A stretch of DNA of 64,000 nt from DATARH01 sp963847345 (GTDB lineage: Bacteria > Pseudomonadota > Alphaproteobacteria > ATCC43930 > CGMCC-115725), in contig CAWJZU010000018.1 in NCBI GenBank assembly GCA_963847345.1, forward strand, positions 1 to 64,000, written 5' to 3'. The notes below the pieces were generated by a model that made no database searches, was not told the DNA's origin, and saw only the letters and a program-made list of their open reading frames with translations. Of the stretch, positions 53,126-61,844 are shown one piece after another. Position numbers and translations under genes: made by a program. Positions within the stretch are counted from its first letter, which is position 1. Every line of letters starts with the position of its first letter.

Positions 53126-54043
53126 ATGCCCGAACCGCTCCGCTTGCGCCTGTTCGAGAATTACCGCTTCGTGCTCTACGCGCCGTTCTACGCGGCGCAC
53201 GCGACCGGCGCCTATGAAGCGGAGGGGCTGGAGGTCGAGCTGCTTCCGTCGCCCGGACCGGGCAAAGCCGAGGCGGCGCTCGCCGCCGGCGAGATCGACG
53301 TCATCTGGATGGGGCCGATCCGGGTCATGAAGCACCATGACGAAAACCCGGATTCGCCGCTCGTCGAATTCGCCGAGGTGGTCTGCCGCGACCCGTTTTC
53401 GCTGGTCGGACGCGAGCCGCACCCATCGTTTCGCCTTGCCGAGCTGGCGCAGATGCGCTTCGCCACCACCAGCGAGGTGCCGACCCCGTGGCTGTGTCTC
53501 GAACAGGACATCCGCGAGGCCGCGATCGACCCGGCGCAACTTCCGCGCGTCACCGGCAACAGCATGGCGGAGAGCGTCGCCGCGCTGCATGCCGGCGGCA
53601 TCGACGTCGCGCAACTGTTCGAGCCGTTTGTCGAGCAGGCGGTGGCCGGCGGCGCCGCGGTTTGGTATCCGGCGAGCCGGCGCGGGCCGACCAGCTACAC
53701 CGTGTTTGTCACGACACGCGAGCGGCTGGCGAACGATCCCGAGCCGTTCCGCCGCATGGCGCGGGCAATGCACCGCACCCAGCAATGGGTTGCACGCGAG
53801 ACACCGCACGCGCTGGCCGCCGCGATCACCGATTACTTCCCCGATCTCCACCGTGACGTGCTGACCCGCTCGCTGACGCGCTACAAGGAGCAGGGCGTGT
53901 GGGCGGCCGATCCGCGTCTGTCGCAGGAAGGGTTCGAGCGGCTGCAACGCGCGCTGCTCGGCAGCGGGTTTATTAAGCGCGCGGTGCCGTTTGCCGAATG
54001 CGCCGACAGCCGTCTCGCCGAAGAGGCCGTCGCGGCGGGATAA
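53126..54043 (+). CDS. NMT1/SsuA-like substrate-binding protein without signal peptide
   Basis: A 305-residue periplasmic-binding-fold protein: LFENYRFVLYAPFYAAHATG, LEVELLPSPGPGKAEAALAA and GEIDVIWMGPIRVMKHHDEN are the typical ligand-site start of NMT1-like proteins. No signal peptide is visible; it starts MPEPLRLRLFENYRF, so it is either cytoplasmic, as in some pyrimidine-precursor enzymes, or lacks its true start. It stands before the gamma-glutamyltransferase gene, with a palindromic repeat between. Confidence 0.8.
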   Translation: MPEPLRLRLFENYRFVLYAPFYAAHATGAYEAEGLEVELLPSPGPGKAEAALAAGEIDVIWMGPIRVMKHHDENPDSPLVEFAEVVCRDPFSLVGREPHPSFRLAELAQMRFATTSEVPTPWLCLEQDIREAAIDPAQLPRVTGNSMAESVAALHAGGIDVAQLFEPFVEQAVAGGAAVWYPASRRGPTSYTVFVTTRERLANDPEPFRRMARAMHRTQQWVARETPHALAAAITDYFPDLHRDVLTRSLTRYKEQGVWAADPRLSQEGFERLQRALLGSGFIKRAVPFAECADSRLAEEAVAAG

Positions 54044-54060
54044 TCGCTCAATCGAAGAAT

Positions 54061-54137
54061 TGTCATCCCGGCGGAGGCCGGGATCCAGGTGGCGACCGCG
54101 CGGGCGGCTGAAACGTGGTTCCCGGCCTTCGCCGGGA
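54061..54137. repeat. REP-like palindromic repeat pair
   Basis: Two hairpins, ATCCCGGC-GGAG-GCCGGGAT (54065-54084) and CCCGGC-CTTC-GCCGGG (54121-54136), are in opposite orientation around 36 bases. They belong to the abundant CATCCCGGC...GCCGGGAT class of bacterial repetitive palindromes. They fill the gap before the GGT gene and could act as a terminator for the upstream gene. Confidence 0.7.
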
Positions 54138-54164
54138 CGATAAGCCAGGGGTACTTCAACAACG

Positions 54165-55889
54165 GTGCAACGTCCCGGACCAATCAAGACATTTTGCCGT
54201 GTGTCGAGGAAATCGCCGGCAAGCTGTGTCCTCCTGCTGCTGCTCTGCCTCGGCATGGCGCAGGCGGCCCCTGCCGCGGAAAGCCGGCACGGCATGGTGG
54301 TCAGCGCGCACCGTCTCGCAAGCGAGGTCGGCCGCGATGTTCTCGAAGCCGGCGGCAACGCGGTCGACGCCGCGGTCGCGATGGGCTACGCGCTGGCCGT
54401 CGTCGATCCGTGCTGCGGCAACATCGGCGGCGGCGGGTTCATGCTGATCCGCTTCGCCGACGGCCGCCGCACCGTCATCAATTTCCGCGAGAAGGCGCCG
54501 CGTGCCGCCTCCCGCGACATGTATCTCGACAAAACCGGCGCGGTCCGGCGCGACGCCAGCCTGCACGGCTATCTGGCCGCGGGCGTGCCCGGCACGGTCA
54601 TGGGTCTCGATCGCGCGCTCGCTGCATACGGAAGGCTGGACCGCGGCCGGGTCATGGCGCCAGCGGGCGCGCTGGCGCGCGACGGCTTCGTGCTCGGCGA
54701 GGCGGACGCCGCGATCATCGCGGCGCGCGCCGAGCGCCTCGCGCGCGACCCCCAGGCGGCGCGCATCTTCCTGCGCCCGGACGGCGCGCCCTATCAGGCC
54801 GGCGACCGCCTGATGCAGCCCGATCTGGCCGCGACGCTGGCGCTGATCGCCGAGCAGGGGCCGGATGCGTTTTATCGCGGCCCGATCGCCGCCGCGGTGG
54901 CGTCCGCCTCGGCCGCACATGGCGGAGTGCTGACAAAGGAGGATTTCGCCGATTACGCGGTCGGCAAGTCGGCGCCGGTTTCCTGCGCCTATCGCGGCTA
55001 TCTCGTCTATTCGGTGCCGCCCCCGAGCGCCGGCGGCACGGTGTTATGCGAGATGTTGCAGGTTCTCGCCAGGTGGGATCTCGGGAAACTCGGCTATCGC
55101 GCACCACAGACGATCCACCTGATGGCCGAGACGATGCGCCACGCCTATGTCGACCGGAATACCGCGTTCGGCGACCCGGACTTTATTCCCGACCTACGAA
55201 CGAGGCTGCTTTCGCCGGAGCACGTGGCCGCAATTCGCACCGCGATCGATCCCGAAAAGGCGACGCCGTCGGCCGCGCTGGGTCCTGGCACCCCGCCGCA
55301 TGAAGCGGCCGAGACGACGCATTATTCGGTTATCGATATCGATGGAAATGCCGTTGCGGTGACGTATACGCTGAACGGCAATTTCGGGGCCGCGGTCGTC
55401 GCGCCCGGAACCGGATTTCTTCTCAACAACGAGATGGACGATTTCACCGTCAAGCCAGGCGCGCCGAACCTGTTCGGCCTCGTGCAGGGCGGCGCCAATG
55501 CGATCGCTCCCGGAAAGCGGCCGCTATCGTCGATGACGCCGACGATCGTCGAACACGACGACAAGCCGGTGCTTGTGCTCGGGAGCCCGGGCGGACCGCG
55601 CATCATCACTTCGGTGCTGGAAGCGATCACGAACATCGTCGATTTCGGCCTGTCGCCAGTCGACGCGGTCGCGGCGCCGCGCCTTCACCAGCAATGGCTG
55701 CCGGACGTGCTGTATTACGAGCGCGACGGTTTGCCGCCTGAGACACTGGCGGCACTGGCCGAGCGCGGGCACCATCCGAAGGAACAGGCGCCGTGGGGCG
55801 CGGTCGAACTGATCGCGATCGGGCCGGACGACATCCTGCTGGGGGTCAATGATCCGCGCCGACCCGCCGGCGCCGCGGTCGGTTATTGA
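54165..55889 (+). CDS. ggt: Gamma-glutamyltransferase
   Basis: A 574-residue proenzyme that hydrolyses or transfers the gamma-glutamyl group of glutathione and similar peptides in the periplasm. The start is GTG 54165, with a signal peptide SCVLLLLLCLGMAQAAPAAE. HGMVVSAHRLASEVGRDVLE and CCGNIGGGGFMLIRF mark the large subunit. Self-cleavage should occur before Thr385 in AAETTHYSVIDIDGNAVAV, the catalytic nucleophile. The small subunit ends with SPGGPRIITSVLEAI and DAVAAPRLHQQWLPD. The aminotransferase gene follows after 15 bases. Confidence 0.92.
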   Translation: MQRPGPIKTFCRVSRKSPASCVLLLLLCLGMAQAAPAAESRHGMVVSAHRLASEVGRDVLEAGGNAVDAAVAMGYALAVVDPCCGNIGGGGFMLIRFADGRRTVINFREKAPRAASRDMYLDKTGAVRRDASLHGYLAAGVPGTVMGLDRALAAYGRLDRGRVMAPAGALARDGFVLGEADAAIIAARAERLARDPQAARIFLRPDGAPYQAGDRLMQPDLAATLALIAEQGPDAFYRGPIAAAVASASAAHGGVLTKEDFADYAVGKSAPVSCAYRGYLVYSVPPPSAGGTVLCEMLQVLARWDLGKLGYRAPQTIHLMAETMRHAYVDRNTAFGDPDFIPDLRTRLLSPEHVAAIRTAIDPEKATPSAALGPGTPPHEAAETTHYSVIDIDGNAVAVTYTLNGNFGAAVVAPGTGFLLNNEMDDFTVKPGAPNLFGLVQGGANAIAPGKRPLSSMTPTIVEHDDKPVLVLGSPGGPRIITSVLEAITNIVDFGLSPVDAVAAPRLHQQWLPDVLYYERDGLPPETLAALAERGHHPKEQAPWGAVELIAIGPDDILLGVNDPRRPAGAAVGY

Positions 55890-55904
55890 GTCCGAGGCCG
55901 CGAC

Positions 55905-57087
55905 ATGCGCTACGCCCCGCTCGTTGGACGGATCGCCGGGCGCGGCGCCGCCGCGTGGGACACGCACATTGAGGCGCGCCGGCGGCAGGCGGCAGGCGAC
56001 GATATCATTTTCCTGACGGTCGGCGATCCCGACCAGGACCCGCCCGCCTCGGTGATTGAGGCCACGACCGCGGCGTTGCGTGCCGGCCGCACCGGATATT
56101 CCGCAATAATGGGCTACCCGGCATTGCGCGATGCGATCGCGGCGCGGGTGGCGCGACGCACCGGACGGCCCTGCGCGGCCGAAAACGTCGCGGTCGTGCC
56201 GGGAGCCCAGGGCGGCCTCTATTGTGCTGTGCAGTGCCTCGCCGGGCCGGGCGACGAAATTATCGTGCCCGAGCCGATCTACGCGACCTACGAGGGCGTG
56301 GTCGGAGCCAGCGGCGCGACCCTGATCACGGTGCCGTTGCGCTCCGAGACCGGCTTCCGCCCGGATCTCGACGCGCTGGCCGCGGCGGTGACGCCGCGCA
56401 CTCGCGTGATCTGGATTAACACCCCGCACAACCCGACCGGCGCGGTGTTCACCGCCGACGAGATCGCGGCGATCGCCGCGTTGTGCCGCCGTCACGATCT
56501 GTGGCTGCTGTCCGACGAGGTCTACGAGGACCTCTCCTTCGCCCGGCCGCATGTCGGCGCCTGGTCGCTGCCGGACATGGCGGAGCGAACGGTCGTCGTC
56601 TCCAGCCTGTCGAAATCGCATGCGCTGCCCGGATTTCGCCTGGGCTGGGTGGTCGGGCCGCCGGCGCTGTCGCGGCATCTCTTCAACCTGCTGCTGTCGA
56701 TGACTTATGGCGGTCCCGCCTTCATTCAGGATGGCGCTCTGGCGGCGCTGACCCGTGACTTGCCGGAGGTCGCTTCATTGCGCGACGACTATCGGGTGCG
56801 CGCGGCGCTAATGTCGGCGCGGCTGCAGCAGGCGCCAGGGTGCCGCGTCGTGCCGCCCGAGGGTGGCATGTTCGTGCTGCTCGACGTGCGCGGCACCGGC
56901 CTCACGGCTGGCGAGTTCGCGCTCCGGCTGCTGGCGGCCGAGGGAGTCGCCGTGCTGCCGTGCGACGGCTTCGGCCCGAGCGCCGCGGGGCATCTGCGGA
57001 TCGCGCTGTGCGCGCGCCGAAACGCGGCTCGCCGAAGCCGGCGAGCGGATCGTGCGTTTCGCGCGGTCGCTGGCGCGGTCGGCGTAG
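55905..57087 (+). CDS. Class I/II pyridoxal-phosphate aminotransferase, frameshift near the end
   Basis: A fold-type I aminotransferase of about 393 residues when corrected. FLTVGDPDQDPPASVIEATT, TGYSAIMGYPALRDAIAARV, WINTPHNPTGAVF, LSDEVYEDLSF and the PLP lysine region SSLSKSHALPGFRLGWVVG are clear. Near 57010 a GC-dinucleotide run appears two bases short: HLRIALCA continues in frame as an unrelated tail to 57431, whereas RAETRLAEAGERIVRFARSL, the normal C-terminus, lies in the other frame and stops at 57087. It follows the ggt gene closely and may handle products of its reaction (inference). Confidence 0.85.
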
Positions 57088-57138
57088 CGCCTTACGGCTG
57101 GGCTTGGCGGCCGGGTCATCGTTTGCGAAAGTATCGGC

Positions 57139-57894
57139 ATGACTTCCGACAGCGAAATTGCCGCGCTCGCCCGCCTGATCACCGAGGCGCGCCGCGCGGT
57201 CGTCTTCACCGGGGCCGGCATCAGCACCGAGTCCGGCATCCCAGATTTCCGCAGCCCCGGCGGCATCTGGACGCAGATGGCGCCGATCTATTTCGACGAG
57301 TTTCTCGCCTCCGAGGAAGCAAGGCGCGAGACGTGGCGGCGCCGTTTCGCGATGGAGGATCACTTCGGCGGCGCGCTGCCCAATCGCGGCCACCGCGCCG
57401 TCGATGCGCTGGTGCGGCGCGGCAAGGTTAATTCCGTGATCACGCAGAATATCGACGGGCTGCACCAGGCGTCCGGCGTGCCACCCGAGAGGGTCATCGA
57501 GCTGCACGGCAACACGACCTACGCGACCTGCCTCGATTGCGGCAACAGATACGAGATCGCCGATTTGCGCGCGGCGTTCGAGCGCGACGGCGCGGTGCCG
57601 CCCTGCGAGGACTGCCTTGGCCACGTCAAGACCGCGACCGTGTCGTTCGGCCAGTCGATGCCGCCCGTCGCAATGGCGCGCGCCGAGGAAGAGACGCTGG
57701 CCGCCGATCTGTTTCTGGTGCTCGGCTCGTCGCTGGTGGTCTATCCGGCGGCGGGGTTCCCCGAGCTGGCGAAACGCAACGGCGCGCGCCTTGCGATCGT
57801 CAACCGCGAGCCGACGCCGCTCGACCGCATCGCCGATCTCGTCATCCACGCCGGCATCGGCGACGTCATGGGCGGCGCGGTCGGGGTGAATTAG
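57139..57894 (+). CDS. cobB: NAD-dependent protein deacylase (sirtuin)
   Basis: A 251-residue Sir2-family enzyme, removing acyl groups from lysines with NAD. VVFTGAGISTESGIPDFRSP is the NAD loop, ITQNIDGLHQASG the active-site loop, VIELHGNTTYATC holds the catalytic His, and the zinc pairs are CLDC and CEDC. It lies 51 bases after the aminotransferase, same strand. A cytoplasmic regulator of metabolic enzymes such as acyl-CoA synthetases (family knowledge). Confidence 0.93.
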   Translation: MTSDSEIAALARLITEARRAVVFTGAGISTESGIPDFRSPGGIWTQMAPIYFDEFLASEEARRETWRRRFAMEDHFGGALPNRGHRAVDALVRRGKVNSVITQNIDGLHQASGVPPERVIELHGNTTYATCLDCGNRYEIADLRAAFERDGAVPPCEDCLGHVKTATVSFGQSMPPVAMARAEEETLAADLFLVLGSSLVVYPAAGFPELAKRNGARLAIVNREPTPLDRIADLVIHAGIGDVMGGAVGVN

Positions 57895-57897
57895 GAA

Positions 57898-57990
57898 GAG
57901 TGGCCATTAGCGAGCGAAGCGAAGCAATCTCGTGACAGGTATGCTCGCCGCCAGCCAGATTGCTTCGTCGCTTCGCTCCTCGCAATGACA
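57898..57990. repeat. Palindromic repeat of the AGATTGCTTCG type
   Basis: Inverted arms at about 57909-57930 (AGCGAAGCGAAGCAATCT) and 57957-57977 (AGATTGCTTCGTCGCTTCGC) differ by one three-base insertion. They are followed by CTCCTCGCAATGACA. It is a widespread repetitive palindrome between bacterial genes. Here it fills the gap between cobB and the SDR gene. Confidence 0.7.
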
Positions 57991-58006
57991 GTGGGAGGCG
58001 TAGAAG

Positions 58007-58762
58007 ATGAGGCTGGAGAACAAGGTCGCGCTGATCACCGGGGCCGCCTCGGGGATGGGGGCCAGCATGGCGCGTCTCTTCGCGCGCGAGGGCGCCCGCG
58101 TCGCGATCACCGACATGCTCGAAACCGAGGGAAGGCAGCTTGCGGCCGAGATCACGCAGGCCAACGGTGCCGCGATCTTTCACAAGCTCGACGTGACCAG
58201 CGAAGAGGAATGGCGCGCGGCGATCGACGCGAGCCTGGCGGCGTTCGGCAAGCTCGACATCCTTGTCAACGACGCCGGGATCAGCGGCAGCGCGGTCGAG
58301 GATCTGTACGACACGGCGGCCTGGGAGCGGCTGATGGCGGTCAACGCCACCGGCACGTTTATCGGGATGAGACTTGCGATCCCAATCATGACAAAGGCGG
58401 GCGGTGGATCGATCGTCAACATCTCGTCGATCTCCGGCGTGACCGGCCAGCGCGGGCTGCATGTCGGGTACAACGCCTCGAAAGGAGCGGTGCGCACGCT
58501 GACCAAGGCGGCAGCGGTGCAGCACGGGCGCGACAACATCCGCGTCAATTCGGTGCATCCCGGGCTGATGCCGCCGATGCGAACCTCGGGCCGCACCGCC
58601 GACCCGGCGCTGCGCGCGAAATGGATCGAGACTTCGGTGCCGTTGGGCCGCGCCGGGCGGGTCGAGGAAGTCGCGAACGCGGTGCTGTTCCTGGCTTCCG
58701 ATGAGGCCTCCTACATTACTGGGGTCGAGCTTTACGTCGATGGCGGGTTTCTTGCGGCCTGA
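58007..58762 (+). CDS. Short-chain dehydrogenase/reductase
   Basis: A 251-residue classical SDR. LITGAASGMGASMARLFARE is the NAD(P) loop (TGxxxGxG). VAITDMLETEGRQLA has an Asp after the second strand, suggesting NAD preference. LVNDAGISGSAV is the NDAG motif; IVNISSISGVTGQRG and YNASKGAVRTL hold Ser-Tyr-Lys. The C-terminal SYITGVELYVDGGFLAA is normal. Its substrate is unknown. No linked biosynthetic gene is adjacent. Confidence 0.9.
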   Translation: MRLENKVALITGAASGMGASMARLFAREGARVAITDMLETEGRQLAAEITQANGAAIFHKLDVTSEEEWRAAIDASLAAFGKLDILVNDAGISGSAVEDLYDTAAWERLMAVNATGTFIGMRLAIPIMTKAGGGSIVNISSISGVTGQRGLHVGYNASKGAVRTLTKAAAVQHGRDNIRVNSVHPGLMPPMRTSGRTADPALRAKWIETSVPLGRAGRVEEVANAVLFLASDEASYITGVELYVDGGFLAA

Positions 58763-58892
58763 AGCGCCCACGTTGCCCGGGCATAACGTAGCTGTCGGTT
58801 CGACGGTGGCCGCGCATTGAGAAAGGGAGCACGGCTTGGCCGCGCCCCCCGCGTCCTCCGCGCACCGGCATTGCCCGCGGGGCGCGGTTTTG

Positions 58893-59261
58893 TTACAGAT
58901 CTTCCTTGAAGACCTTGATCGTCGTCCAGCCGGTGACCTCGGCCGGACAGGTCTTGTCCTTGTCGCAGCTAATATCGAACCGGGTACTGTACTTTTTCGC
59001 GAGGCGATCCTCGCACACGTAGGTCGTCCCCCTGATTTCCACGACGGTGCCGAGATCGATGTGGCGCGGGCACGCGACAGCGTCTCGGCGACCGCAAATG
59101 TTTGCGCCGGAGGCGGCCGTGCACGGATTGCCGTCGGTCTGCTTGGAAACCGTGTTGTAGCCAGTCACATACGCCTGGATTTCTTCGAAACGTGGCGATG
59201 CTTGGGGTTCTTCGGTGGTGGCCAAGGCAAGCGGCAGCAACAGCGACGCGGCTTTCAGCAT
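58893..59261 (-). CDS. Exported 3D/DPBB-domain protein
   Basis: A 122-residue exported protein. The signal peptide is MLKAASLLLPLALATT. The rest resembles a 3D (double-psi beta barrel) domain: YVTGYNTVSKQTDGNPCTAA, NICGRRDAVACPRHIDLGTV, VEIRGTTYVCEDRLAKKYST and a final FDISCDKDKTCPAEVTGWTT strand with three Cys. Such domains are common in peptidoglycan-acting enzymes (RlpA, MltA type). The possible catalytic Asp lies in FDISCD. Convergent with the SDR gene. Confidence 0.75.
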   Translation of the reverse strand: MLKAASLLLPLALATTEEPQASPRFEEIQAYVTGYNTVSKQTDGNPCTAASGANICGRRDAVACPRHIDLGTVVEIRGTTYVCEDRLAKKYSTRFDISCDKDKTCPAEVTGWTTIKVFKEDL

Positions 59262-59699
59262 GCGAAAACATCCCCTGATTGTTGATGATGGTAAGCGCTG
59301 TGTAACAGCAGCCGTCGGGTACTTATCAAGGATGGCAGGAAAAAGGCAAATAGCCGAAAATGTTTGCTGTGTTGCAGAACTAGATTGATGGCTGGGAATT
59401 GATCAACTCCACGTTTCTCCTATGGTCCCGTGAAAAATGGCAATCAGTATCTGAAGGTTTTCGCGTCAAAGGAGAATGAACTGGATTCGAGAATTTTGCG
59501 CTGCGGGTTGAATGGCCTTACCAAAGCGTCGTGAACGCTCCTGCCCGGGCCGCGGGTGTTCGGTCCGCCGCGATCGAGCGGACGTGGAGGCGAGCGCGCT
59601 GCATTGGTCAGTCCCGAACTCGAACACTGCGGGCGGCCGGTCCCGCGCTGCGGTCGTTTTCGAGGAATGCTATGGTGCGGCGGTCGGCGGAGCGGGGCG
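59262..59699. other. Gap without a recognised gene
   Basis: Starts with a moderately AT-rich stretch (59280-59470), presumably the promoter of the 3D-domain gene, followed by GC-rich DNA without a convincing frame. The VOC gene has its RBS (GGAGCGGGG) at the right edge. Confidence 0.4.
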
Positions 59700-60056
59700 A
59701 TGATCACCGGCATCAGCGCGGTAACGTTGGCGACGCATGACATGCGGCGCGCGGTGAAATTCTACCGACTGCTCGACATGCGCCTGCTCCATGGCGGCGA
59801 GGATGCCGCCTTCTCGAGCTTCGCGGCGGGCGATAATTTCCTAAATCTGATCGCGCAGCCCGCCGAGCGCCATTGGAGCTGGTGGGGCCGGCTGATCTTC
59901 TACCATTCCGATCTTGACGGGCTGCATGCCCGACTTATCGCCTCCGGCTGGCGCCCGGATTTCGCGCCGCGCGACGCTGCTTGGGGCGAGCGGTATTTCC
60001 ATATTGCCGATCCGGACGGGCACGAACTGAGCTTTGCTTGGCCGTTGCGGCGGTAG
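59700..60056 (+). CDS. VOC family (glyoxalase/dioxygenase fold) protein
   Basis: A 118-residue single-domain VOC protein: ISAVTLATHDMRRAVKFYRL (first metal position usually His; here Thr in VTLAT), LNLIAQPAERHWSWWGRLIF and YFHIADPDGHELSFAWPLRR (last Glu). The first and third metal ligands look weak, so catalytic type is unknown. The frame is open from 59556, but the ATG at 59700 has a good RBS and matches family starts. It is followed by tRNA-Glu. Confidence 0.82.
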   Translation: MITGISAVTLATHDMRRAVKFYRLLDMRLLHGGEDAAFSSFAAGDNFLNLIAQPAERHWSWWGRLIFYHSDLDGLHARLIASGWRPDFAPRDAAWGERYFHIADPDGHELSFAWPLRR

Positions 60057-60162
60057 AGGATGCTGATCCGCGGCCATTTCGAGCCAGCCAAAGCGCCTAG
60101 AGGCGCAGGCGATTGATTCCTGCGGCAGCTCAGGCTAATTCATAACGCGACGGCCTGACCAT

Positions 60163-60238
60163 GTCCCCATCGTCTAGAGGCCCAGGACACCGCCCTTTCA
60201 CGGCGGCAACACCGGTTCGAATCCGGTTGGGGACGCCA
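60163..60238 (+). tRNA. tRNA-Glu (anticodon TTC)
   Basis: A 76-base cloverleaf. The acceptor stem GTCCCCA pairs with TGGGGAC. The D arm is normal. The anticodon stem CCGCC/GGCGG encloses loop CTTTCAC with anticodon TTC. The T arm CCGGT/ACCGG with TTCGAAT follows, then discriminator G and an encoded CCA. No tRNA gene lies nearby. Confidence 0.95.
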
Positions 60239-60329
60239 ATCTTTCCAGCGCATTAGCAAACACGGCGAAAGCGAGTGTCCCGGTGGTGTCCCGGCAGCGT
60301 ACATGAAAAAGCCGCCCTTTGTGCCGGCG

Positions 60330-60533
60330 CTACCGCCGCGCTCCGGTCACGACAAAATCAGCGTCACGTGCACCGCATTTCGAGCAGACGAGTCGCGCCG
60401 CCCATTCGATGACGGTGGGCGCCTCGCCGTGCCGCTCGACCAGCTCGGCCGGATCAAGCTCGATCTGGTGCGAGCAGCGCTTGCACCACACGATTAGCCG
60501 GACGTGGCCGGCAGCCGCGCGGCCCAGCGTCAA
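60330..60533 (-). CDS. Small zinc-ribbon protein
   Basis: A 67-residue protein starting MTLGRAAAGHVRLIVWCKRC. CKRCSHQIELDPAELVERHG supplies the first Cys pair and LVCSKCGARDADFVVTGARR the second (CxxC...CxxC), so it should bind zinc. Proteins with this wording are common in alphaproteobacterial accessory DNA and uncharacterised. It lies between tRNA-Glu and a truncated MFS gene, overlapping the edge of that relic. Confidence 0.65.
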   Translation of the reverse strand: MTLGRAAAGHVRLIVWCKRCSHQIELDPAELVERHGEAPTVIEWAARLVCSKCGARDADFVVTGARR

Positions 60534-60539
60534 CGTGCA

Positions 60540-60899
60540 CCGGCTATCCTTGCCGGCTCGGCCTGCCAGATCACCGCGATGATCGGCTTTCTGCTGACGC
60601 AGAACGAGGCCGGGTTATTCGCCGTCTCGGCTTGGTTCGGGCTTGGGTTCAGTGGCATCATTCCGGCCTATGTGCTCGCGGTGCGCGAGCTGTTCCCAGC
60701 AAGTGAAGCGTCGTGGCGGGTACCCAGCGTCCTGCTATTCAGCGGCTCGGGTATGGCATTCGGTGGCTGGCTCGCCGGCGCGATCTAGGACGCGGTCGGC
60801 TTCTATGCTGTAGCTTTCGCAGCCGGCATCGTATTCAATTTGGTGCATCTGATGGTTATCGGCACACTTGTCTGGCGCCAGCGCCGCTCCGCCGCCTAA
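60540..60899 (+). pseudogene. C-terminal MFS transporter fragment with nonsense codon
   Basis: The frame gives the last four helices of an MFS transporter: QITAMIGFLLTQNEAGLFAV, WFGLGFSGIIPAYVLAVREL, LLFSGSGMAFGGWLAGAI, then TAG at 60786-60788 where Tyr is expected. After it DAVGFYAVAFAAGIVFNLVH continues to the normal end at 60899. The first eight helices are absent. Truncation next to tRNA-Glu and the zinc-ribbon gene suggests an insertion removed the 5' part. Confidence 0.7.
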
Positions 60900-60967
60900 A
60901 ACCGGGATGGCATCTCTCCTGTATTCGGTTGACTAATTCCGCAAGCGCTTTGGGCGAATTTGTGCCA

Positions 60968-61636
60968 TTATAGCTGAAGATGATAAGGTGCGGGACCCGT
61001 CCAATCGAACGGGATGTGTTTGGCTGAGTTCGACGCGTATTCGAACTTGAAGCCAAACGCATCGACCGAGAGGATTGTCGCTTTCCCCCAGGTGACAAGC
61101 TGAGGGCCGGGGCCGGTTTCGCTTCCCGGCGCGTTCATCAGCCGCGGGTATTGGCCCGGCGCGCTGGTGGGCCCGAACAGCGCCTTAGCCCAAGCCTTGA
61201 CCTTGCCGGCGATCTCGACGCCCCAATGGGCCTGATCGGGTGCGATCTCGAAGGTTATTTTCGCGTGCTCGACGCCGCGCGTCTGCCGTCCTCCGGCAAA
61301 GCATTCGTTCACCCAACCCGGAAAACCGCCAGCGCGGCCGCCAATGATCGCCGGCAATGCCTCCATTTGACGATCATCGGCGTGCTCATCGATATAGAGC
61401 CCGGCGACCCCGCTCGCGTTGCGCGCCCAGAGATCGCCCTCCCAACGGCCGACCCGCACGAAGCTCAGATTGTCGAGCTTTATGTCGCCGTAATGGCCCT
61501 CGCAGACATGCCAGAACAGCACCGACTTACAGAAGCCGTTATCCGGCGCCTGTGCGAAGGTGCACGGACAGGCAACCGCGCAGCTGCAGTTGTCGAACCA
61601 GTCGCCGACAATGTGCCAGCCCGGAATATCGCTCAT
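60968..61636 (-). CDS. DUF1326 protein
   Basis: A 222-residue protein of DUF1326 (PF06986 class), function unknown. The N-terminal motif WFDNCSCAVACPCTFAQAPD carries a CxC...CPC cluster, well suited to metal binding, and FCKSVLFWHVCEGHYGDIKL follows. The rest is a beta-rich domain with TILSVDAFGFKFEYASNSAK. There is no signal peptide. GGAGG precedes ATG 61636. A second DUF1326 gene starts on the opposite strand 208 bases away and a DUF2182 gene follows that one. Confidence 0.85.
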   Translation of the reverse strand: MSDIPGWHIVGDWFDNCSCAVACPCTFAQAPDNGFCKSVLFWHVCEGHYGDIKLDNLSFVRVGRWEGDLWARNASGVAGLYIDEHADDRQMEALPAIIGGRAGGFPGWVNECFAGGRQTRGVEHAKITFEIAPDQAHWGVEIAGKVKAWAKALFGPTSAPGQYPRLMNAPGSETGPGPQLVTWGKATILSVDAFGFKFEYASNSAKHIPFDWTGPAPYHLQL

Positions 61637-61844
61637 CGGGAGCCTCCGTTCACAGCGGGTATACCGTAGATGGCGAAAAAGACGGCGTCTACGAGATCGA
61701 GGCCGCGGTGGCTGCGCAACAAGGCTGGTGTCGGGCCTACCCCGAATTCAGTTGCCCGGTTATAAGGCCCTGGAGAACACATCGCTGCCGCCCTTGGGAA
61801 ATCGGGCAAGTTGCGGGTTTCAAAGGTCTCTGAGGGGTGAGGAG

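Noticed and set aside
58770..58789. Terminator after the SDR gene
   Set aside because: ACGTT...AACGT around GCCCGGGC is nearly palindromic but has mismatches and no T run; too weak to list.
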